The notes: generated by a model from the letters alone, not told the origin. A stretch of 64,000 nucleotides of DNA from Cyclina sinensis (GCA_012932295.1 JAAONU010000010.1:22000704-22064703); one strand, 5' to 3'; shown: positions 46,386-60,689, numbered from the stretch's first letter. Translations and numbers: made by a program.

Positions 46386-47425
46386 CTAATAGTCGGAGAT
46401 TATGCAGTAAAAGTGTGGGAACAATATGTTACCTGTTACACGAATAGTACAGAAATTTAGACATAAATATTTGTATAAAATCTAAGTCGGTAGATTTGTT
46501 ACGCAGACAGAAATAAAAGTCAAAATAAACGTACTATGAATTACAAATCACATATACTGAAAAAAATAAGAGTTTGTTTCTTTTTTTAGACTTTCTTAGT
46601 CTATCCTAAATAGGATATTCTTTATTTCTTTGTGTCCGACACTCTTTCTATCTTTGTTATTTCAGTAGCTTGTCATAATAGTTCAAATCCACCCACCCAT
46701 ACATACGACCATCTATACTGAGTGAATGAACGGGCAAACGAACAAATAAATGGCTTATCGTAAGAAATTGTATCCGTTTTCCATCGCTAATTTAATTTAC
46801 GCTTTCAAGGATAATATGTATTTTATCCACAAATTGCCGCTGTACACCATAACGCACGAACGACAACGCTTAAAAGCAAATTGTCTTACTCTGCTCAGAG
46901 TTACTTCCCTTATAATATCAGTTATATGTAATCGCGGGGGAAAAAACGTTAGCGAAGAAATATATAATAAAAGCAATAGTAATTGATTGACATTCTATCG
47001 TCTCTAATGAAGATAATGTAGTACACGGAAACCTAATGTTTCCGTTCTTCTTAAACCCACTCTTTTCTTCTACAAATTATATGCCAATGAAAAGTAACCG
47101 TGTCTCGACAGCGGAATGCTACCCTCCACTCTGCCATCCGCTCAAAGAGCCCGTAAAATTAATACAGAGGATCAATTTTTTGGGGCCAGATCTTTCGAGT
47201 TTGTTGTGTTCTCTCTCAGATTTAAAGTCATTACAAAATAACTCACCTTTGAGACGCATATGCATTTCATTACCATTCAAAACCAGAAAATATAAATCCA
47301 TCAAAAGTCTATATCCTTGTTAAAACCGGTTTGTATCACTCAAAATTTCATGATTAACACGTTTTCTATGTCATACAATTCTATTTTTTTAAACAAATTT
47401 GCTGTTCTAAAGATAGACTCAACTT

Positions 47426-47482
<57 letters not shown>

Positions 47483-47671
47483 ATAAGAAACGTAATTGAT
47501 CTTGTTGAAAACAATGGAAATTTGTACTCAATTAATCAACTCAAAGACATTTTTGGCATCCAAAGAACATATTTGAATTATCTTACTGTGATAACGAATG
47601 TACAAGCATCATGGAAAACTTTGATCTTTTGAAATCAAGATAAAATAGAAATGTTTAAAACTAACGTTATT
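46386..47671. other. Upstream of the NACHT exon, to the satellite
   Basis: It holds a block at 46845-46930 (acgaacgacaacgctta, gagttacttccctt) that recurs at 4495-4545 and 62895-63050. A good minus-strand donor (TCTCAAAG-gtgagt at about 47245) follows an ATG frame, but its phase does not fit the NACHT exon. I see no N-terminal domain. Confidence 0.35.
47428..47478. repeat. Run of about 50 A
   Basis: An almost uninterrupted poly-A tract of about 50 nt, 190 nt before the satellite. No retrocopy is evident next to it. ORFs with poly-Lys or poly-Phe across it are artefacts. Confidence 0.95.
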
Positions 47672-50600
47672 CGGTCTCTGTGAAGTTAGCAGACTAGCAG
47701 ACTAACTTCAGAAGACCAGCAAACTAACTTCAGCAGACTAGCAGGCTAACTTCAGCAGACTAGCAGACTAGCAGACTAACTTGAGCAGACTAGCAGACTT
47801 GTGTCCAAGATGTTTTAAGTAATTCATAATTTTCATTTTACTAAGTTGTAAAACTCGCATAAAATCGTTTAAACACCAAAATAAATCACAATTATTTCAT
47901 AACTCATTGTATTCCCTTGAAAGGAAAACATCCACAGAACAACTATAGCAGAATAACAGAATGGCAAAACAACTCTAGCATACTAGCAGACTAACTCAAG
48001 CAGACTAACAGACTAACTCCAGCAGACCAGCAATCTAACTTCAGCAGACTAGCAGACAAACTTCAGCAGACTAGCAGATTAGCAGACTAACTTCAGCAGA
48101 CTAGCAGACTAGCAGACTAAATTCAACAGACTAGCAGAATAGCAGACTTGTGTCCAAAATGTTTTAAGTAATTCATAATTTTCATTTAACTAAGTTGTAA
48201 AACTCGCATAAAAATCGTTTAAACAGGAAAAAAATCACAATTAATTTATCATTCATTGTATTCCCTTCAAAAGACAACTTCCATAGAACAACTTTAGCAG
48301 AATAACAGAATGGCAAAACAACTCTTGCAGACTAGCAGACTAACTTCAGCAGACTAGCAGACTAACTCAGGCAGACTAATTTCAGCAGACTAGCAGACTA
48401 ACTTCAGCAGACTAGCAGACTAACTTCAGCAGACTAGTCGACTAAATTCAGCAGACTAGCAGACTAGCAGACTTGTGTCCAAGATGTTTTAAGTAATTCA
48501 TAATTTTCATTTTACTAAGTTGTAAAACTCGCATAAAAATCGTTTAAACAGGAAAAAAATCACAATTATTTTATAATTCATTGTATTTCCTTCTAAGGAA
48601 AACTTCCACAGAACAACTCCAGCAGAATAACAGAATGGCAAAACAACTCTAGCAGACTAGCAGATTAACTCCAGCAGACCAGCAGACTAACTCCAGCAGA
48701 CTAGCAGACTTACTTCAGCAGACTAGCAGACTAACTTCAGCAGACTAGCAGACTATCTTCAGCAGACTAGCAGACTAGCAGACTAAATTCAGCAGACTTG
48801 TGTCCAAGATGTTTTAAGTAATACATAATTTCCATTTGACTAAGTTGTAAAACGCGCATAAAAATGGTTTAAACCGGAAAAAAGTCACAATAATTTATGA
48901 TTCATTGTACTCCCTTCAAAGGAAAACTTCCACATAACAACTCTAGCAGAATAACAGAATGGGAAAACAACTCTAGCAGACTAGCAGACTAACTCCAGCA
49001 GACTAAATTCAGACTAACTCCAGCAGACTAAATTCAGCAGACGAGCAGACTTACTCCAGCAGACTAGCAGACTAACTTCAGCAGACTAGCAGACTAACTT
49101 CAGCAGACTAACCGACTAGCAGACTAAATTCAGCAGACTAGCAGACTTGCAGATTTGTGTCCAAGATGTTTAATGTTATTCATAATTTTCATTTTACTAA
49201 GTTATAAAACTCGCATAAAAATCGTTTAAACAGGAACAAAATCACAATTATTTTATAATTCATTGTACTCCCTTCAAAGGAAAGCTTCCACAGAACAACT
49301 CTAGCAGAGTAACAGAATGGCAAAACAACTCTAGCAGACTAACTCCAGCAGACTAGCAGACTAACTCCAGCAGACTAGCAGACTAGCAGACTAACTTCAG
49401 CAGGCTAGCAGACTAGCAGACTTACTTCAGCACACTATCAGACTAGCAGGCTAACTTCAGCAGACTAGCAGACTAAATTGAGCAGAGTATCAGACTAGCA
49501 AACTTGTGTCCAAGATGTTTTAAGTAATTCATAATTTTCATTTTACTGAGTTGTAAAACTATCATAAAAATCGTTTAAACAGAAAAAAAAGTCACAACTA
49601 TTTTATGATTTATTATACTCCATTCAAAGGAAAACTTCCACAGAACAACTCTAGCAGAATAAAAGAATGGCAAAACAACTCTAGATAGCAGACTAGCAGA
49701 CTAACTCCAGCAGACTAGCAGACTAAATTCAGCAGACTAGCAGACTAAATTCAGCAGACTAGCAGACTTGTGTCCAAGATGTTTTAAGTAATTCATAATT
49801 TTTATTTTACTTAACTGTAAAACTATCAAAAAAATCATTTCAACAAGAAAAAATTCACAACTATTTTATGATTAATTATACTCCCTTCAAAGGAAAACTT
49901 CCACAGAACAACTCTAGCAGAATAACAGAATGGGAAAACAACTCTAGCAGAGTAGCAGACTAACTCCAGCAGACTAGAAGACTAACTCCAGCAGACTAGC
50001 AGACTAACTTCAGCAGACTAGCAGACTAACTTCAGCAGACTAGCAGACTAAATTCAGCAGACTAGCAGACTTGCAGACTTGTGTCCAAGATGTTTAAAGT
50101 AATTCATAATTTTAATTTTACTAATTTGTAAAACTCGCATAAAAATCGTTTAAACTGGAAAAAAATCACAATTATTTTAAATTTCATTGTACTCCCTTCA
50201 AAGGAAAAAATTCCACAGAACAACTCTAGCAGAATAACAAAATGGTAAAAGAACTCTAACAGACAAGCAGACTAACTCCAGCAGATTAGCTGACTAACTC
50301 CAACAGACTAGCAGACTAGCAGACTTACTTCAGCAGACTAGCAGACTAACTCCAGCAGACAAGCAGACTAGCAGACTAACTTCAGCAGACTAGCAGACTA
50401 ACTTCAGCAGACTAGCAGACTAACTCCAGCAGACTAGCAGACTAACTTCAGCAGACTAGCAGACTTTCTTCAGCAGACTACCATACTAGCAGACTAACTC
50501 CAGCATACTAGCAGACTAGAAGACTAACTCCAGCAGACTAGCAGACTAACTTCAGCAGACTAGCAGACTAACTTCAGCAGACTAGCAGACTAGCAGGCTA

Positions 50601-52910
50601 AATTCAGCAGAGTAGCAGACTAGCAGACTTGTGTCCAAGATGTTTTAAGTAATTCATAATTTTCATTTTACTAAGTTGTAAAACTCGCATAAAAATCGTT
50701 TAAACAGGAAAAAAATCACAATTATTTTATAATTCATTGTATTTCCTTCTAAGGAAAACTTCCACAGAACAACTCCAGCAGAATAACAGAATGGCAAAAC
50801 AAATCTAGCAGACTAGCAGACTAACTCCAGCAGACTAGCAGACTAACTCCAGCAGTCTAGCAGACTAACTTCAGCAGACTAGCAGACCAGCAGACTAACT
50901 TCAGCAGACTAGCAGACTAACTTCAGCAGACTAGCAGACTAGCAGACTAAATTCAGCAGACTTGTGTCCAAGATGTTTTAAGTAATACATAATTTTCATT
51001 TGACTAAGTTATAAAACGCGCATAAAAATGGTTTAAACCGGAAAAAAGTCACAATAATTTATGATTCATTGTACTCCCTTCAAAGGAAAACTTCCACATA
51101 ACAACTCTAGCAGAATAACAGAATGGGAAAACAACTCTAGCAGACTAGCAGACTAACTCCAGCAGACTAAATTCAGACTAACTCCAGCAGACTAGCAGAC
51201 TTAATTCAGCAGACGAGCAGACTTACTCCAGCAGACTAGCAGACTAACTTCAGCAGACTAGCAGACTAACTACAGCAGACTAACCGACTAACAGACTAAA
51301 TTCAGCAGACTGGCAGACTTGCAGATTTGTGTCCAAGATGTTAAATGTTATTCATAATTTTCATTTTACTAAGTTATAAAACTCGCATAAAAATCGTTTA
51401 AACAGGAACAAAATCACAATTATTTTATAATTCATAGTACTCCCTTCAAAGGAAAGCTTCCACAGAACAACTCTAGCAGAGTAACAGAATGGCAAAACAA
51501 CTCTAGCAGACTAACTCCAGCAGACTAGCAGACTAACTCCAGCAGACTAGCAGACTAACTTCAGCAGGCTAGCAGACTAGCAGACTAACTTCAGCACACT
51601 AGCAGACTAGCAGGCTAACTTCAGCAGACTAGCAGACTAAATTCAGCAGAGTATCAGACTAGCAAACTTGTGTCCAAGATGTTTTAAGTTATTCATAATT
51701 TTCATTTTACTGAGTTGTAAAACTATCATAAAAATCGTTCAAACAGAAAAAAAAGTCACAGCTATTTTATGATTTATTATACTCCCTTCAAAGGAAAACT
51801 TCCACAGAACAACTCTAGCAGAATAAAAGAATGGCAAAACAACTCTAGATAGCAGACTAGCAGACTAACTCCAGCAGACTAGCAGACTAACTCCAGCAGA
51901 CTAGCAGACTAGCAGACTAAATTCAGCAGACTAGCAGACTAATTTCAGCAGACTAGCAGACTTGTGTCCAAGATGTTTTTAAGTAATTCATAATTTTTAT
52001 TTTACTTAATTGTAAAACTATCAAAAAATCGTTTAAACAAGAAAAAAGTCACAACTATTTTATGAATAATTATACTCCCTTCAAAGGAAAACTTCCACAG
52101 AACAACTCTAGCAGAATAACAGAATGGGAAAACAACTCTAGCAGAGTAGCAGACTAACTCCAGCAGACTAGAAAACTAACTCCAGCAGACTAGCAGACTA
52201 ACTTCAGCAGACTAGCAGACTAACTTCAGCAGACTAGCAGACTAATTCAGCAGACTAACAGACTTGCAGACTTGTGTCCAAGATGTTTAAAGTAATTCAT
52301 AATTTTCATTTTACTAAGTTGTAAAACTCGCATAAAAATCGTTTAAACTGGAAAAAAATCACAATTATTTTAAATTTCATTGTACTCCCTTCAAAGGAAA
52401 AAATTCCACAGAACAACTCTAGCAGAATAACAAAATGGTAAAAGAACTCTAACAGACTAGCAGACTAACTTCAGCAGACTAGCAGACTTACTTCAGCAGA
52501 CTACCATACTAGCAGACTAACTCCAGCAGACTAGCAGACTAGCAGACTAACTCCAGCAGACTAGCAAACTAACTTCAGCAGACTAGCAGACTAACTTCAG
52601 CAGACTAGCAGACTAGCAGGCTAAATTCAGCAGAGTAGCAGACTAGCAGACTTGTGTCCAAGATGTTTTAAGTAATTCATAATTTTCATTTTACTAAGTT
52701 ATAAAACTCGCTTAAAATCGTTTAAACAGGAATAAAATCACAACGATTTGATGATTCATTGTTCTCCCTTCAAAAGAAAACTTTCACAGAACAACTCTAG
52801 CAGAATAACAGAATGGGAAAACAACTCTAGCAGACTAGCAGACTAACTCCAGCAGACTAGCAGACTAACTCCAGCAGACTAGCAGACTAACTTCAGCAGA
52901 CTAGCAAATC
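47672..52910 (+). repeat. Hierarchical GCAGACTA satellite, direct arm
   Basis: The basic word is gcagacta, grouped into 22-bp units with actaacttcagcag or actaactccagcag. Blocks of these alternate with a conserved AT-rich spacer of about 190 bp that starts CTTGTGTCCAAGATGTTTT and ends near agaacaactctagcagaa. Fifteen spacers occur, at about 47798, 48149, 48472, 48797, 49157, 49503, 49767, 50078, 50627, 50961, 51326, 51668, 51961, 52274 and 52651. Variant spacers recur about 2.16-2.19 kb apart (48797/50961, 49157/51326, 49503/51668), showing a higher-order duplication. Confidence 0.95.
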
Positions 52911-53125
52911 ACCGAATACAGTCGTTCATACCAACGACTGCCTATGTCTTTGATAGACTAATAGAACATTTGGACATTTTAGTAGGCGCTTGCAATATTT
53001 CCAGTTGTTGTTTACGTTTCTTAAGGGTAACAAGACGTATGGAAAATTAAACAAAAGACAACTCAGATGTGAAGTAACTAATCTATTTTGAGCAGCAAAA
53101 CAAAAATGCAAAAACAAGAAAATAA

Positions 53126-53815
53126 CAAGAGCTTTCTCTGTAGAGTGACTTTCGTCCCCGAAATGAAGCTTTAAATTTCTAGGCTAATTGATCTTGAAGA
53201 TGAAGGTCATTAAGGGGTCAAGGTCACATATCTATATATAAGTTGGAAACTCTTTTCCAAAGGGGTGTTATGACTAAGTACGAAGTATATCAAGTTAATA
53301 AGGAAGTAACGGGCAATGTTACAGTTTTCGGACAAATGGATCTTGAAGGAAAGGATTAATCATTGGTCAAGGTCAAACAAATATAGGTTAAAGGGAAGCT
53401 GTTTTTAAAGTTTTGTTGTGTTCAAGTATAAAGTAGACCCACTCACTAATAAACAATGTATTACCAATGTTAGCAATTCTGGACACTTGGATTTCCAAGG
53501 TCATTCAATTACCAAGGTCAAATAAATACAGGTCAGTTGGAAAGCTGTCCAAAGAGGTTTTCAAGTATGAAATATCTCAATTTACTATTAAGGGAGTTAT
53601 GTCCAATATAATTTTATTGTACAATTCGATCTAGATGGTGAAGGTCATTCAGAGGTCAGGGTCAAATAATATAAGTCAGTCAGAATGTCTTGTCCAAAGA
53701 CTTGGTGTCTCTAAGCCTGAACCATTAACTTATATGGAAGTTATAGCCAATGTTGGACAATTTTACATTCGCGGTGAAAAGAAAGAAGACATGTGGACTA
53801 TGTATATAACACTTT
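53126..53815 (+). repeat. AACAAGAGCT-type repeat with diverged tandem units
   Basis: About four diverged units of roughly 150 bp carrying 'gatcttgaagatgaaggtca', 'ggtcaaggtcaa' and 'ggaaagctgt'. It has the style of the other tandem-unit elements but is strongly diverged. Confidence 0.55.
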
Positions 53816-54274
53816 AGACTGTGATTGGACATATTTTTATTTTTTGTGGTGTCCTTTTTACAACAAAAAGAAATAAAGAAATATAAAGAAATATCTCCCC
53901 TCACTACCTATTGACTGTGTAAAGAAGCCGTGTTTTTATTGTAGCTGTTCCTGATGTGTAATTTCTTTGCTTTTTTTGCACATTTTTCATAGATTTGAAA
54001 CGTGACGGATCTGTTCGACAAACTATAGGGGATGTGGGTTGACTCACATTTGTCACATGTTATGTATCCAGCAAATACTAAAAAACTGTCAAACTTTTCA
54101 CGATTTTATTTTAGTTGCTATTATCATTTTTTTAATTACAATAAAGACGAAGAAGGAATAATTGCAAGCTCAAATACCATATATCTTTTTTTCATTTACC
54201 TTTCTTAATTACCCGGACTTAAAACAAGTAATGTGTTATAATGGCGGTGAATAAGCCACATTGATTTAACATGA

Positions 54275-54520
54275 TCACAGTTCAGCCACTGCATCGTTCC
54301 TGGGCTGGCTGTCAAGTAGTTTACCAGTACTCGATGCCTTCACATTCGATAGGAACTGATAACTTCTGTACATGCCAGAACAGAGGTACAATGCGAATGA
54401 CCGTAGAAAAGAGTTCATGATCAATCACAACGAAAGTGACCTGCAACGTTCTGGAATCGAACCCCGGTCGCCCGATTCACTGTCCAACGCTCTACATATT
54501 GAGCTAACCGGACGGTTTCT
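54275..54520 (-). mobile_element. tRNA-derived SINE, minus strand
   Basis: On the minus strand, GGTTAGCTCAATATGTAGAG (A box) and CCGGGGTTCGATTCC (B box) are separated by TTGGACAGTGAATC, a tRNA-like arm. A body follows to about 54275. The sequence is close to a real tRNA, but its 3' half is not cloverleaf-consistent, so I call it a SINE. Confidence 0.65.
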
Positions 54521-55029
54521 TCACAGTGTTATTGTATTTATATATTGAATATGGAGGAACATAAGGAAAATCAAATACACAGCAAAAGAAGCATATATCT
54601 TGCGTCAATGCGCTTTGGGTTATTTCCCAGTTATTGATGTTTGATCATGCTCTATGCGCTCTTATCATTCAAGAGGATTATAATCGATTCCACACATTAC
54701 TGTTAAGGAGTACAATGCACAAGACTCATAACAAAAAAATCTTGATTATGAGTAACGTCTTTATTTCCTCTTAATTTGAACAGTACAGGAACGTGAACGG
54801 CTGGTCACGGGAAGACCCGATGCATTAGAACGTAAGAACAGGTGTGACGAGGGTGACCGTATTCATCCCACGTGTGACAAATGTGAAGCATGACAAATGT
54901 GCACCTTAGTACATACCTGTTTCGCTAAAGAAACTGAATATCTAATTCAGGTATTTTAATGAGTTAGTTTCTTGGTAAATATTATCTCTTTTCTCAGACC
55001 AACAAGTCGACATAATGAACAGTATTCGT

Positions 55030-55140
55030 CCAGAATGGAGAAATGTAAAGATCGGGAGAGAATCTCGCCTCTGACAAGAACTGAATCCGCGACCCTCGGA
55101 CTCCTGCGCTCTACCCATGGAACATAGTACCTACTCGTCA
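55030..55140 (-). mobile_element. Second tRNA-derived SINE head, minus strand
   Basis: Minus strand: GGGTAGAGCGCAGGAGTCCG, then GGGTCGCGGATTCAGTTC and GTCAGAGGCGAGATTCTCTC. B box degenerate. Confidence 0.5.
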
Positions 55141-57129
55141 ATTGCCAATCAATGTAATCATTTTTGAGTCCTTCCAGTGCAAAAAAATGAATTGGACGGG
55201 CAATTATACTGACCACTGACTTCAAGGGAAATGTAGCTACAAAGTTCAATGATCCAAAAGACGCACAGCTAAATACTTTAAGCTTTGGGCTTAGTTTTGG
55301 TCAAATGGGATAAACAACTACACTAAAATTCACTTATGGCGAAAACGGTTATAGCGGCTATAGCGTACATCGGGATATAAGGAACAAGTATTTCGGGTCC
55401 GAATGTCGTCCTTTTTTATTCAATGTTAAAAGAATGGTGATAGTGAACACGGTTTTAAGAAATTGTTGCTTACTTTTAAATAGTTGGAATACTTTTGTCA
55501 CAAGTTAGAAAAAATATAAAAAAATGCATGGTTCCAACGAACTCCAAAATGTCGACTACATATAAATAAATCCCGAATTCACTACTTTCGGTTTCTTTGG
55601 CACGGATTCGGCCGAATGTAAAAGGTGCTTTTAATAACGATTATTTTGATTCATCTGATGATGTAAATTACCCATTCCTACATGTACATGTCAACAAAAA
55701 GGAAACATTGTATACAACCTTAGGCATGTTAGTGCCAGATATAGAAAAAAGATTAAGAAAAAAATCAGTTTTCCTTTATTGAATGATTTCAAAGGCGATA
55801 ACAATCACAAACACATTATGAGTAATATTTCTTAAAAAAACTTCTCAGAATGAAGGACGATTATGGTGAGCAATCAGTTCGTTATAAATGACTTGGATCG
55901 CTATGTCTTGATGCAAGGAACTAATTCACTATATGCTAATTACGATCTTCGGATATAAGGAATAAAAGATGAATGTTTCAGTGCATTCAGTATACGCAAA
56001 GTTTACTGTATTTGAAAAATTATGCCGGCCTGAAAGAGCGTATCTCTTGGGTCCGAGAGTACCAATATATGTTGGTGCTAACTGGATCCCAACACCATCT
56101 GTAAACTTGATTTGACCAAAATATCAAGTAAATGCGTTGATGCTGGTTCAAAGGTAGGAAGACGTGACATATGCGTTCGTTTAGAATAAAACAGAGGTGA
56201 CAAATGTGATTCTGTGACACCTGAAAAACTCAACCCGAACAGAAACGTCACAGTAGATGTGAGGAATGTGTTTTGAAAGTGAGACATATGCGATCGCAAA
56301 TGTCAAAGGAGTGAAAAATGTTAGGCGTGACAAAAGTGCTCATTCAGTGCACGATAACGGTCTATTGTAATAACTGCAGTTTAAAACTGCAGATGAAACA
56401 GGTTACATCTCAATTTACTTAAAATGATACTAATCTTTATATTTATTTGTCAATGTAAACTTCAGAATTTATTTTACTAAATTTTTCCGATAAAGTTTAA
56501 AAGCAAATTATTATCCAATCAAACTCACATCTTCAGCCATCTGCCATATGACATTAAATAGTTGCCACAAGGTTTTAACACTACATTACAATGAAGGTTA
56601 AGGAGTTTACTTTGTAAATTTACCATGTCCTTTATTGCTATGTGATGTTGTTTATCTAACAGTCAAAGAAAAAAGAACGTATTCTTGAAAGTTCAACAAT
56701 AATCGAAGCGGTTCTCGTCGTGAGCGTGGGCTGATGTTGGGTCTCGTCGTCAGGGGCGCGGAGGCAGAGCAGGCGATAAAATAAACTGTGTATTTCTTCT
56801 TCCACTCTCCTTTTCTTAAGGATCTTCTTCCTTTTTCTTATACTCATCACAAATTCGAATATATGGCTCTTATCACTAAATTCAAAGTATTCATTTCAAA
56901 TTGAACTTGAAAATATAGTTATTACTGAGTGATCTTCACCATAAAACTGACATTATGACAAAGAGGAGAAGAATTAATTTAAGATGTCAATTGACAGCTT
57001 GTTTTCTCATCCTCTCAAATACATGTATATATGTATTAGCTTTTTATGTTATATTGCAACATATATGTATCATTTTGAATAAATACTGTTTAAACTAAAG
57101 ACCATGATTATGTATTGTGTAGCCTGGTA

Positions 57130-59038
57130 TAATATCAGGCGTATTCATTATTGCTATTTTGATATTCTGCTTGAGTTGTTTTGCTATTCTGCTAGAGCTG
57201 TTCTGCCATTCTGTTATTCTGCTAGAGTTGATCTGTGGAAGTTTTCCTTTGAAGGGAGTACAATGAATTAGAAAATAATTGTGACTTTATTTCAGTTAAA
57301 ACGATTTTTATGCATTTCCAGGCGATTTACGTGTTTATTAAAAAATTCAAATGATTGTTGTTTCGTTTTTCGTTTATTTCAAATTCATAAAACATTTTTA
57401 TGGTTCTAAAAGTAATTTTGATACACTTTAGCGCGTTTTCAGATGTCGATTTTTCAGGCTGCTAGGCTGCTAACCTCAGGCTGCTAGGCTGCTAATTTCA
57501 GGCTGCAAGGCTGCTAACTTCAGGCTGCTAGGCTACGAGGCTGCTAACTTCACGGTAATGCGAGTTTTACAACATAGTAAAATGAATATTATGAATTACT
57601 TAAAACATCTTGGACACAAGTCTGCTAGTCTGCTGAAGTTAGTCTGCTAGTCTGCTGAAGTTAGTCTGCTAGTCTGCTGAATTTAGTCTGCTAGTCTGCT
57701 GAAGTTAGACTGTTAAACTGCTAGTCTGCTGAAGTTAGTCTGCTAGTTTGCTAGTCTGCTGGAGTTAGTCTGCTAGTCTGCTGGAGTTAGTCTGCTAGAG
57801 TTGTTTTGATATTCTATTATTCTGCTAAAGTTGTTCTGTGGAAGTTTTCTTTTCAAGGGAATACAATGAAAAATAAAATAATTGTGTTTTTTTTCCTGTT
57901 TAAACGATTTTTATGCGAGTTCTACAACTTAGTAAAATGAAAATTATGAATTACTTAAAACATCTTGGGCACAAGTCTGCTTGTCTGCTGAAGTTAGTCT
58001 GCTAGTCTGCTGAGGTTAGTCTGCTAGTCTGCTGAAGTAAGTCTGCTAGTTTGCTAGTCTGTTGAAGTTAGTCTGCTAGTCTGCTGGAGTTAGTCTGCTA
58101 TTCTGCTGCAGTAAGTCTGCAAATCTGCTAGAGTTGTTTTGCCATTCTGTTATTCTGCTAGAGTTGTTTTGCCATTCTGTTATTCTGCTAGAGTTGTTCT
58201 GTGGAAGTTTTCCTTTGAAGGGAGTACAATGAATCATAAAATAATTGTGACTCTTTTCCCTGTTTAAACGGTTTTAAGCGAGTTTAACAACTTCAAGTCT
58301 GCTAGTCTGCTGAATTTAGTCTGCTAGTCTGCTAGTCTGCTGAGGTTTGTCTGCTAGTCTGCTGAAGTAAGTCTGCTAGTCTGCTGGAGTAAGTCTGCTA
58401 GTCTGCTGGTGTTAGTCTGCAAGTCAGCTAGAGTTGTTTTGCCATTCTGTTATTCTGCTAAAGTTCTTCTGTGGAAGTTTTCCTTTCAAGGGAATACAGT
58501 GAATTATAAATAATTGTGATTTTTTCTTGTTTAAACGATTTTCATGCGAGTTTTACAACTTAGTAAAATGAAAATTATGAATTACTTAAAACATCTTGGA
58601 CACAAGTCTGCAAGTCTGCTAGTCTGCTGAATTTAGTCTGCTAGTCTGCTGAAGTTAGTTTGCTAGTCTGCTGAAGTTAGTTTGCTAGTCTGCTGAAGTT
58701 ATTTTGTTAGTCTGCTGAAGTTAGTTTGCTAGTCTGATGAAGTTAGCCTGCTAGTCTGCTGAAGTTAGTCTGCTAGTCTGCTGAATTTAGTCTGCTATTC
58801 TGCTAGTCTGCTGAAGTTAGTTTGCTAGTCTGCTAGTCTGCTGAAGTTAGTTTGCTAGTCTGCTAGTCTGCTGAAGTTAGTTTGCTAGTCTGCTGGTCTG
58901 GTGAATTTAGTCTGCTATTCTGCTAGTCTGCTGAAGTTAGTTTGCTAGTCTGCTTGTCTGCTTGTCTGCTGAAGTTAGTTTGCTAGTCTGCTAGTCTGCT
59001 GAAGTTAGTTTGCTAGTCTGCTTACTTCACAGAGACCG
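57130..59038 (-). repeat. Hierarchical GCAGACTA satellite, inverted arm
   Basis: The reverse complement of the array at 47672-52910 (ctgctagtctgctgaagtta, and spacer ACATCTTGGACACAAG at 57604, 57960 and 58593). A fourth spacer near 58270 has lost its middle. The outer end carries ACTTCACAGAGACCG at 59024-59038, the inverse of CGGTCTCTGTGAAGT at 47672-47686. Confidence 0.95.
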
Positions 59039-60670
59039 TTATTCGCATGATTTACATGCACTTTCTTTTTAAGCAGAAAAAAAATGTTGTAGAATCTATA
59101 ATGATATTTTAACAGAAGTCACAGGAATTGAACCACCGGCGTCCTGGTTTCGTATTTTAAGTTAGTAAAGACGAGTTCAAAGTCATATGCAAAAATTTAA
59201 ATAATGTGAACTATTGGCTGAAAAAATGAATGCAATGTTGAAATATCATTAGAACCAAACCATTTTATTTTTTCAATTGGTAGTAGTATTCATACTGGCA
59301 ATTATTTATCCAAATTTAGAGAGAACTGTAATTCTCATTTACAACTGTTACATTTTAAGAGCTTTTTAAAACAAAAGTTAAAATGTAGGAAATGTATTTT
59401 GAATATGCATCTTAAAAGTGAATATTTTGACAAAAAATTCCGGGATATATTTGAAAAATCCAGACAATACATTCCGAGGAAAACAAATTCCAATAGCTGG
59501 CTGACTAGAACATACACATTTCATTAGTTTTATGTTTTACTGCTAAAGTCATTAAAAAACTTTCAATCGCTTTCAATCGTTTTCTTTTTATTGTTTTTCC
59601 ATGTTATAAAAATTAGAGTCCTTTAAAATCATATATAATATACACAAATGGTCAGAAATTTATTTTCCACGTCTTAAACTTTGACATGTTACTCTAGTAT
59701 TATGTTGTTTAATACAGTTTCTTATTGTAAGGTCAATGAGGGATGAACTTATGACGGGGAGAATAAATGGGGATACCAGATAAGAGGGCTTGAAAAAAAA
59801 ATCACACAAAAGTCTATTTCAAATTGATTTGTTCGGTCAGATTATAATATAGTGCGTTCATTAGATCACACAATTTACAAAATTATTGCGTAACCATTAC
59901 ATTTCCCCACTCACTCCTTCCTAACCTTTACACTTTAAAAGATCTGTACTTTTTCTTTTCTTTCTTTCGTTTCCCCCCTCTTTTTACCTGTACAACTTAA
60001 CAGCAGCACCATGTCGTGTGAATTGAATTGAACTTCGTACATATAATTATGTTGCACTGTATACTCATGTAACTGTAATAAAGTTTTGAGTTAATAAAAA
60101 TACTTTTCTGTTCTGTTCTGTTCTAATTGAGTAATTTATCAGTTTGCAACAACTGAAATGTATAATTTAAGAAATAACAACAAATCAATCAATTTGATTT
60201 AAGGAATAAAGGAAAATAATGGAGCATGAGCCATAAATACAGTTGTTTCACTTGCTATACAATAACACAAAATAGAAGCTGAACACGTTTTTTTTATTTT
60301 ATTGACTACTTTTGTAGTGTGTATCATTCTGCTAAACTACATTATCTTCCTTCTTCAGTATTACCTAACAATGCTGTTTACAAATTATCATTTGCGATAA
60401 CAATTATAGGGCTTAGTTCACTTTGAAAAGAAATGATTGTTGGGGGTTTTGTTTTGAATAACAGCATAATAATGTTCTTTATTTTCTAATCAGATGATGT
60501 AAAATGGAACTGTTATATCGCATTTATTACAAGAAGAGCGCGCAAATAATTGTCATCTTGTAGTGACCATCTTAAAAAATGAATTAACATATTAAGTTTC
60601 TCTAAACTCGTTTTCAAATGGAAAATCAGTAAGTGAAGTAACGTTAATCGAGTTAAATCGAACTATCGTT
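59039..60670. other. Non-coding stretch
   Basis: AT-rich. A B-box-like GGTTCAATTCC on the minus strand at about 59130 is isolated. No exon or array found. Confidence 0.4.
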
Positions 60671-60689
60671 GGTGGCGGTGTTATGTCGG

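Larger units (their letters stand above)
53816..57129. other. Spacer between satellite arms
   Basis: No gene recognised. It holds two minus-strand SINE copies (54275-54520 and 55030-55140). A GC-richer patch at 56700-56790 has an open minus-strand frame without a known domain. Confidence 0.4.

Noticed and set aside
47317..47531. ORFs encoding poly-Lys and poly-Phe
   Set aside because: Translation of the A run on either strand.
47672..52910. CRISPR-like array (repeats with regular spacers)
   Set aside because: The spacers are copies of one another, the genome is eukaryotic, and the structure is a satellite.
59110..59160. B-box-like GGTTCAATTCC on the minus strand
   Set aside because: No A box at the right distance and no SINE body.
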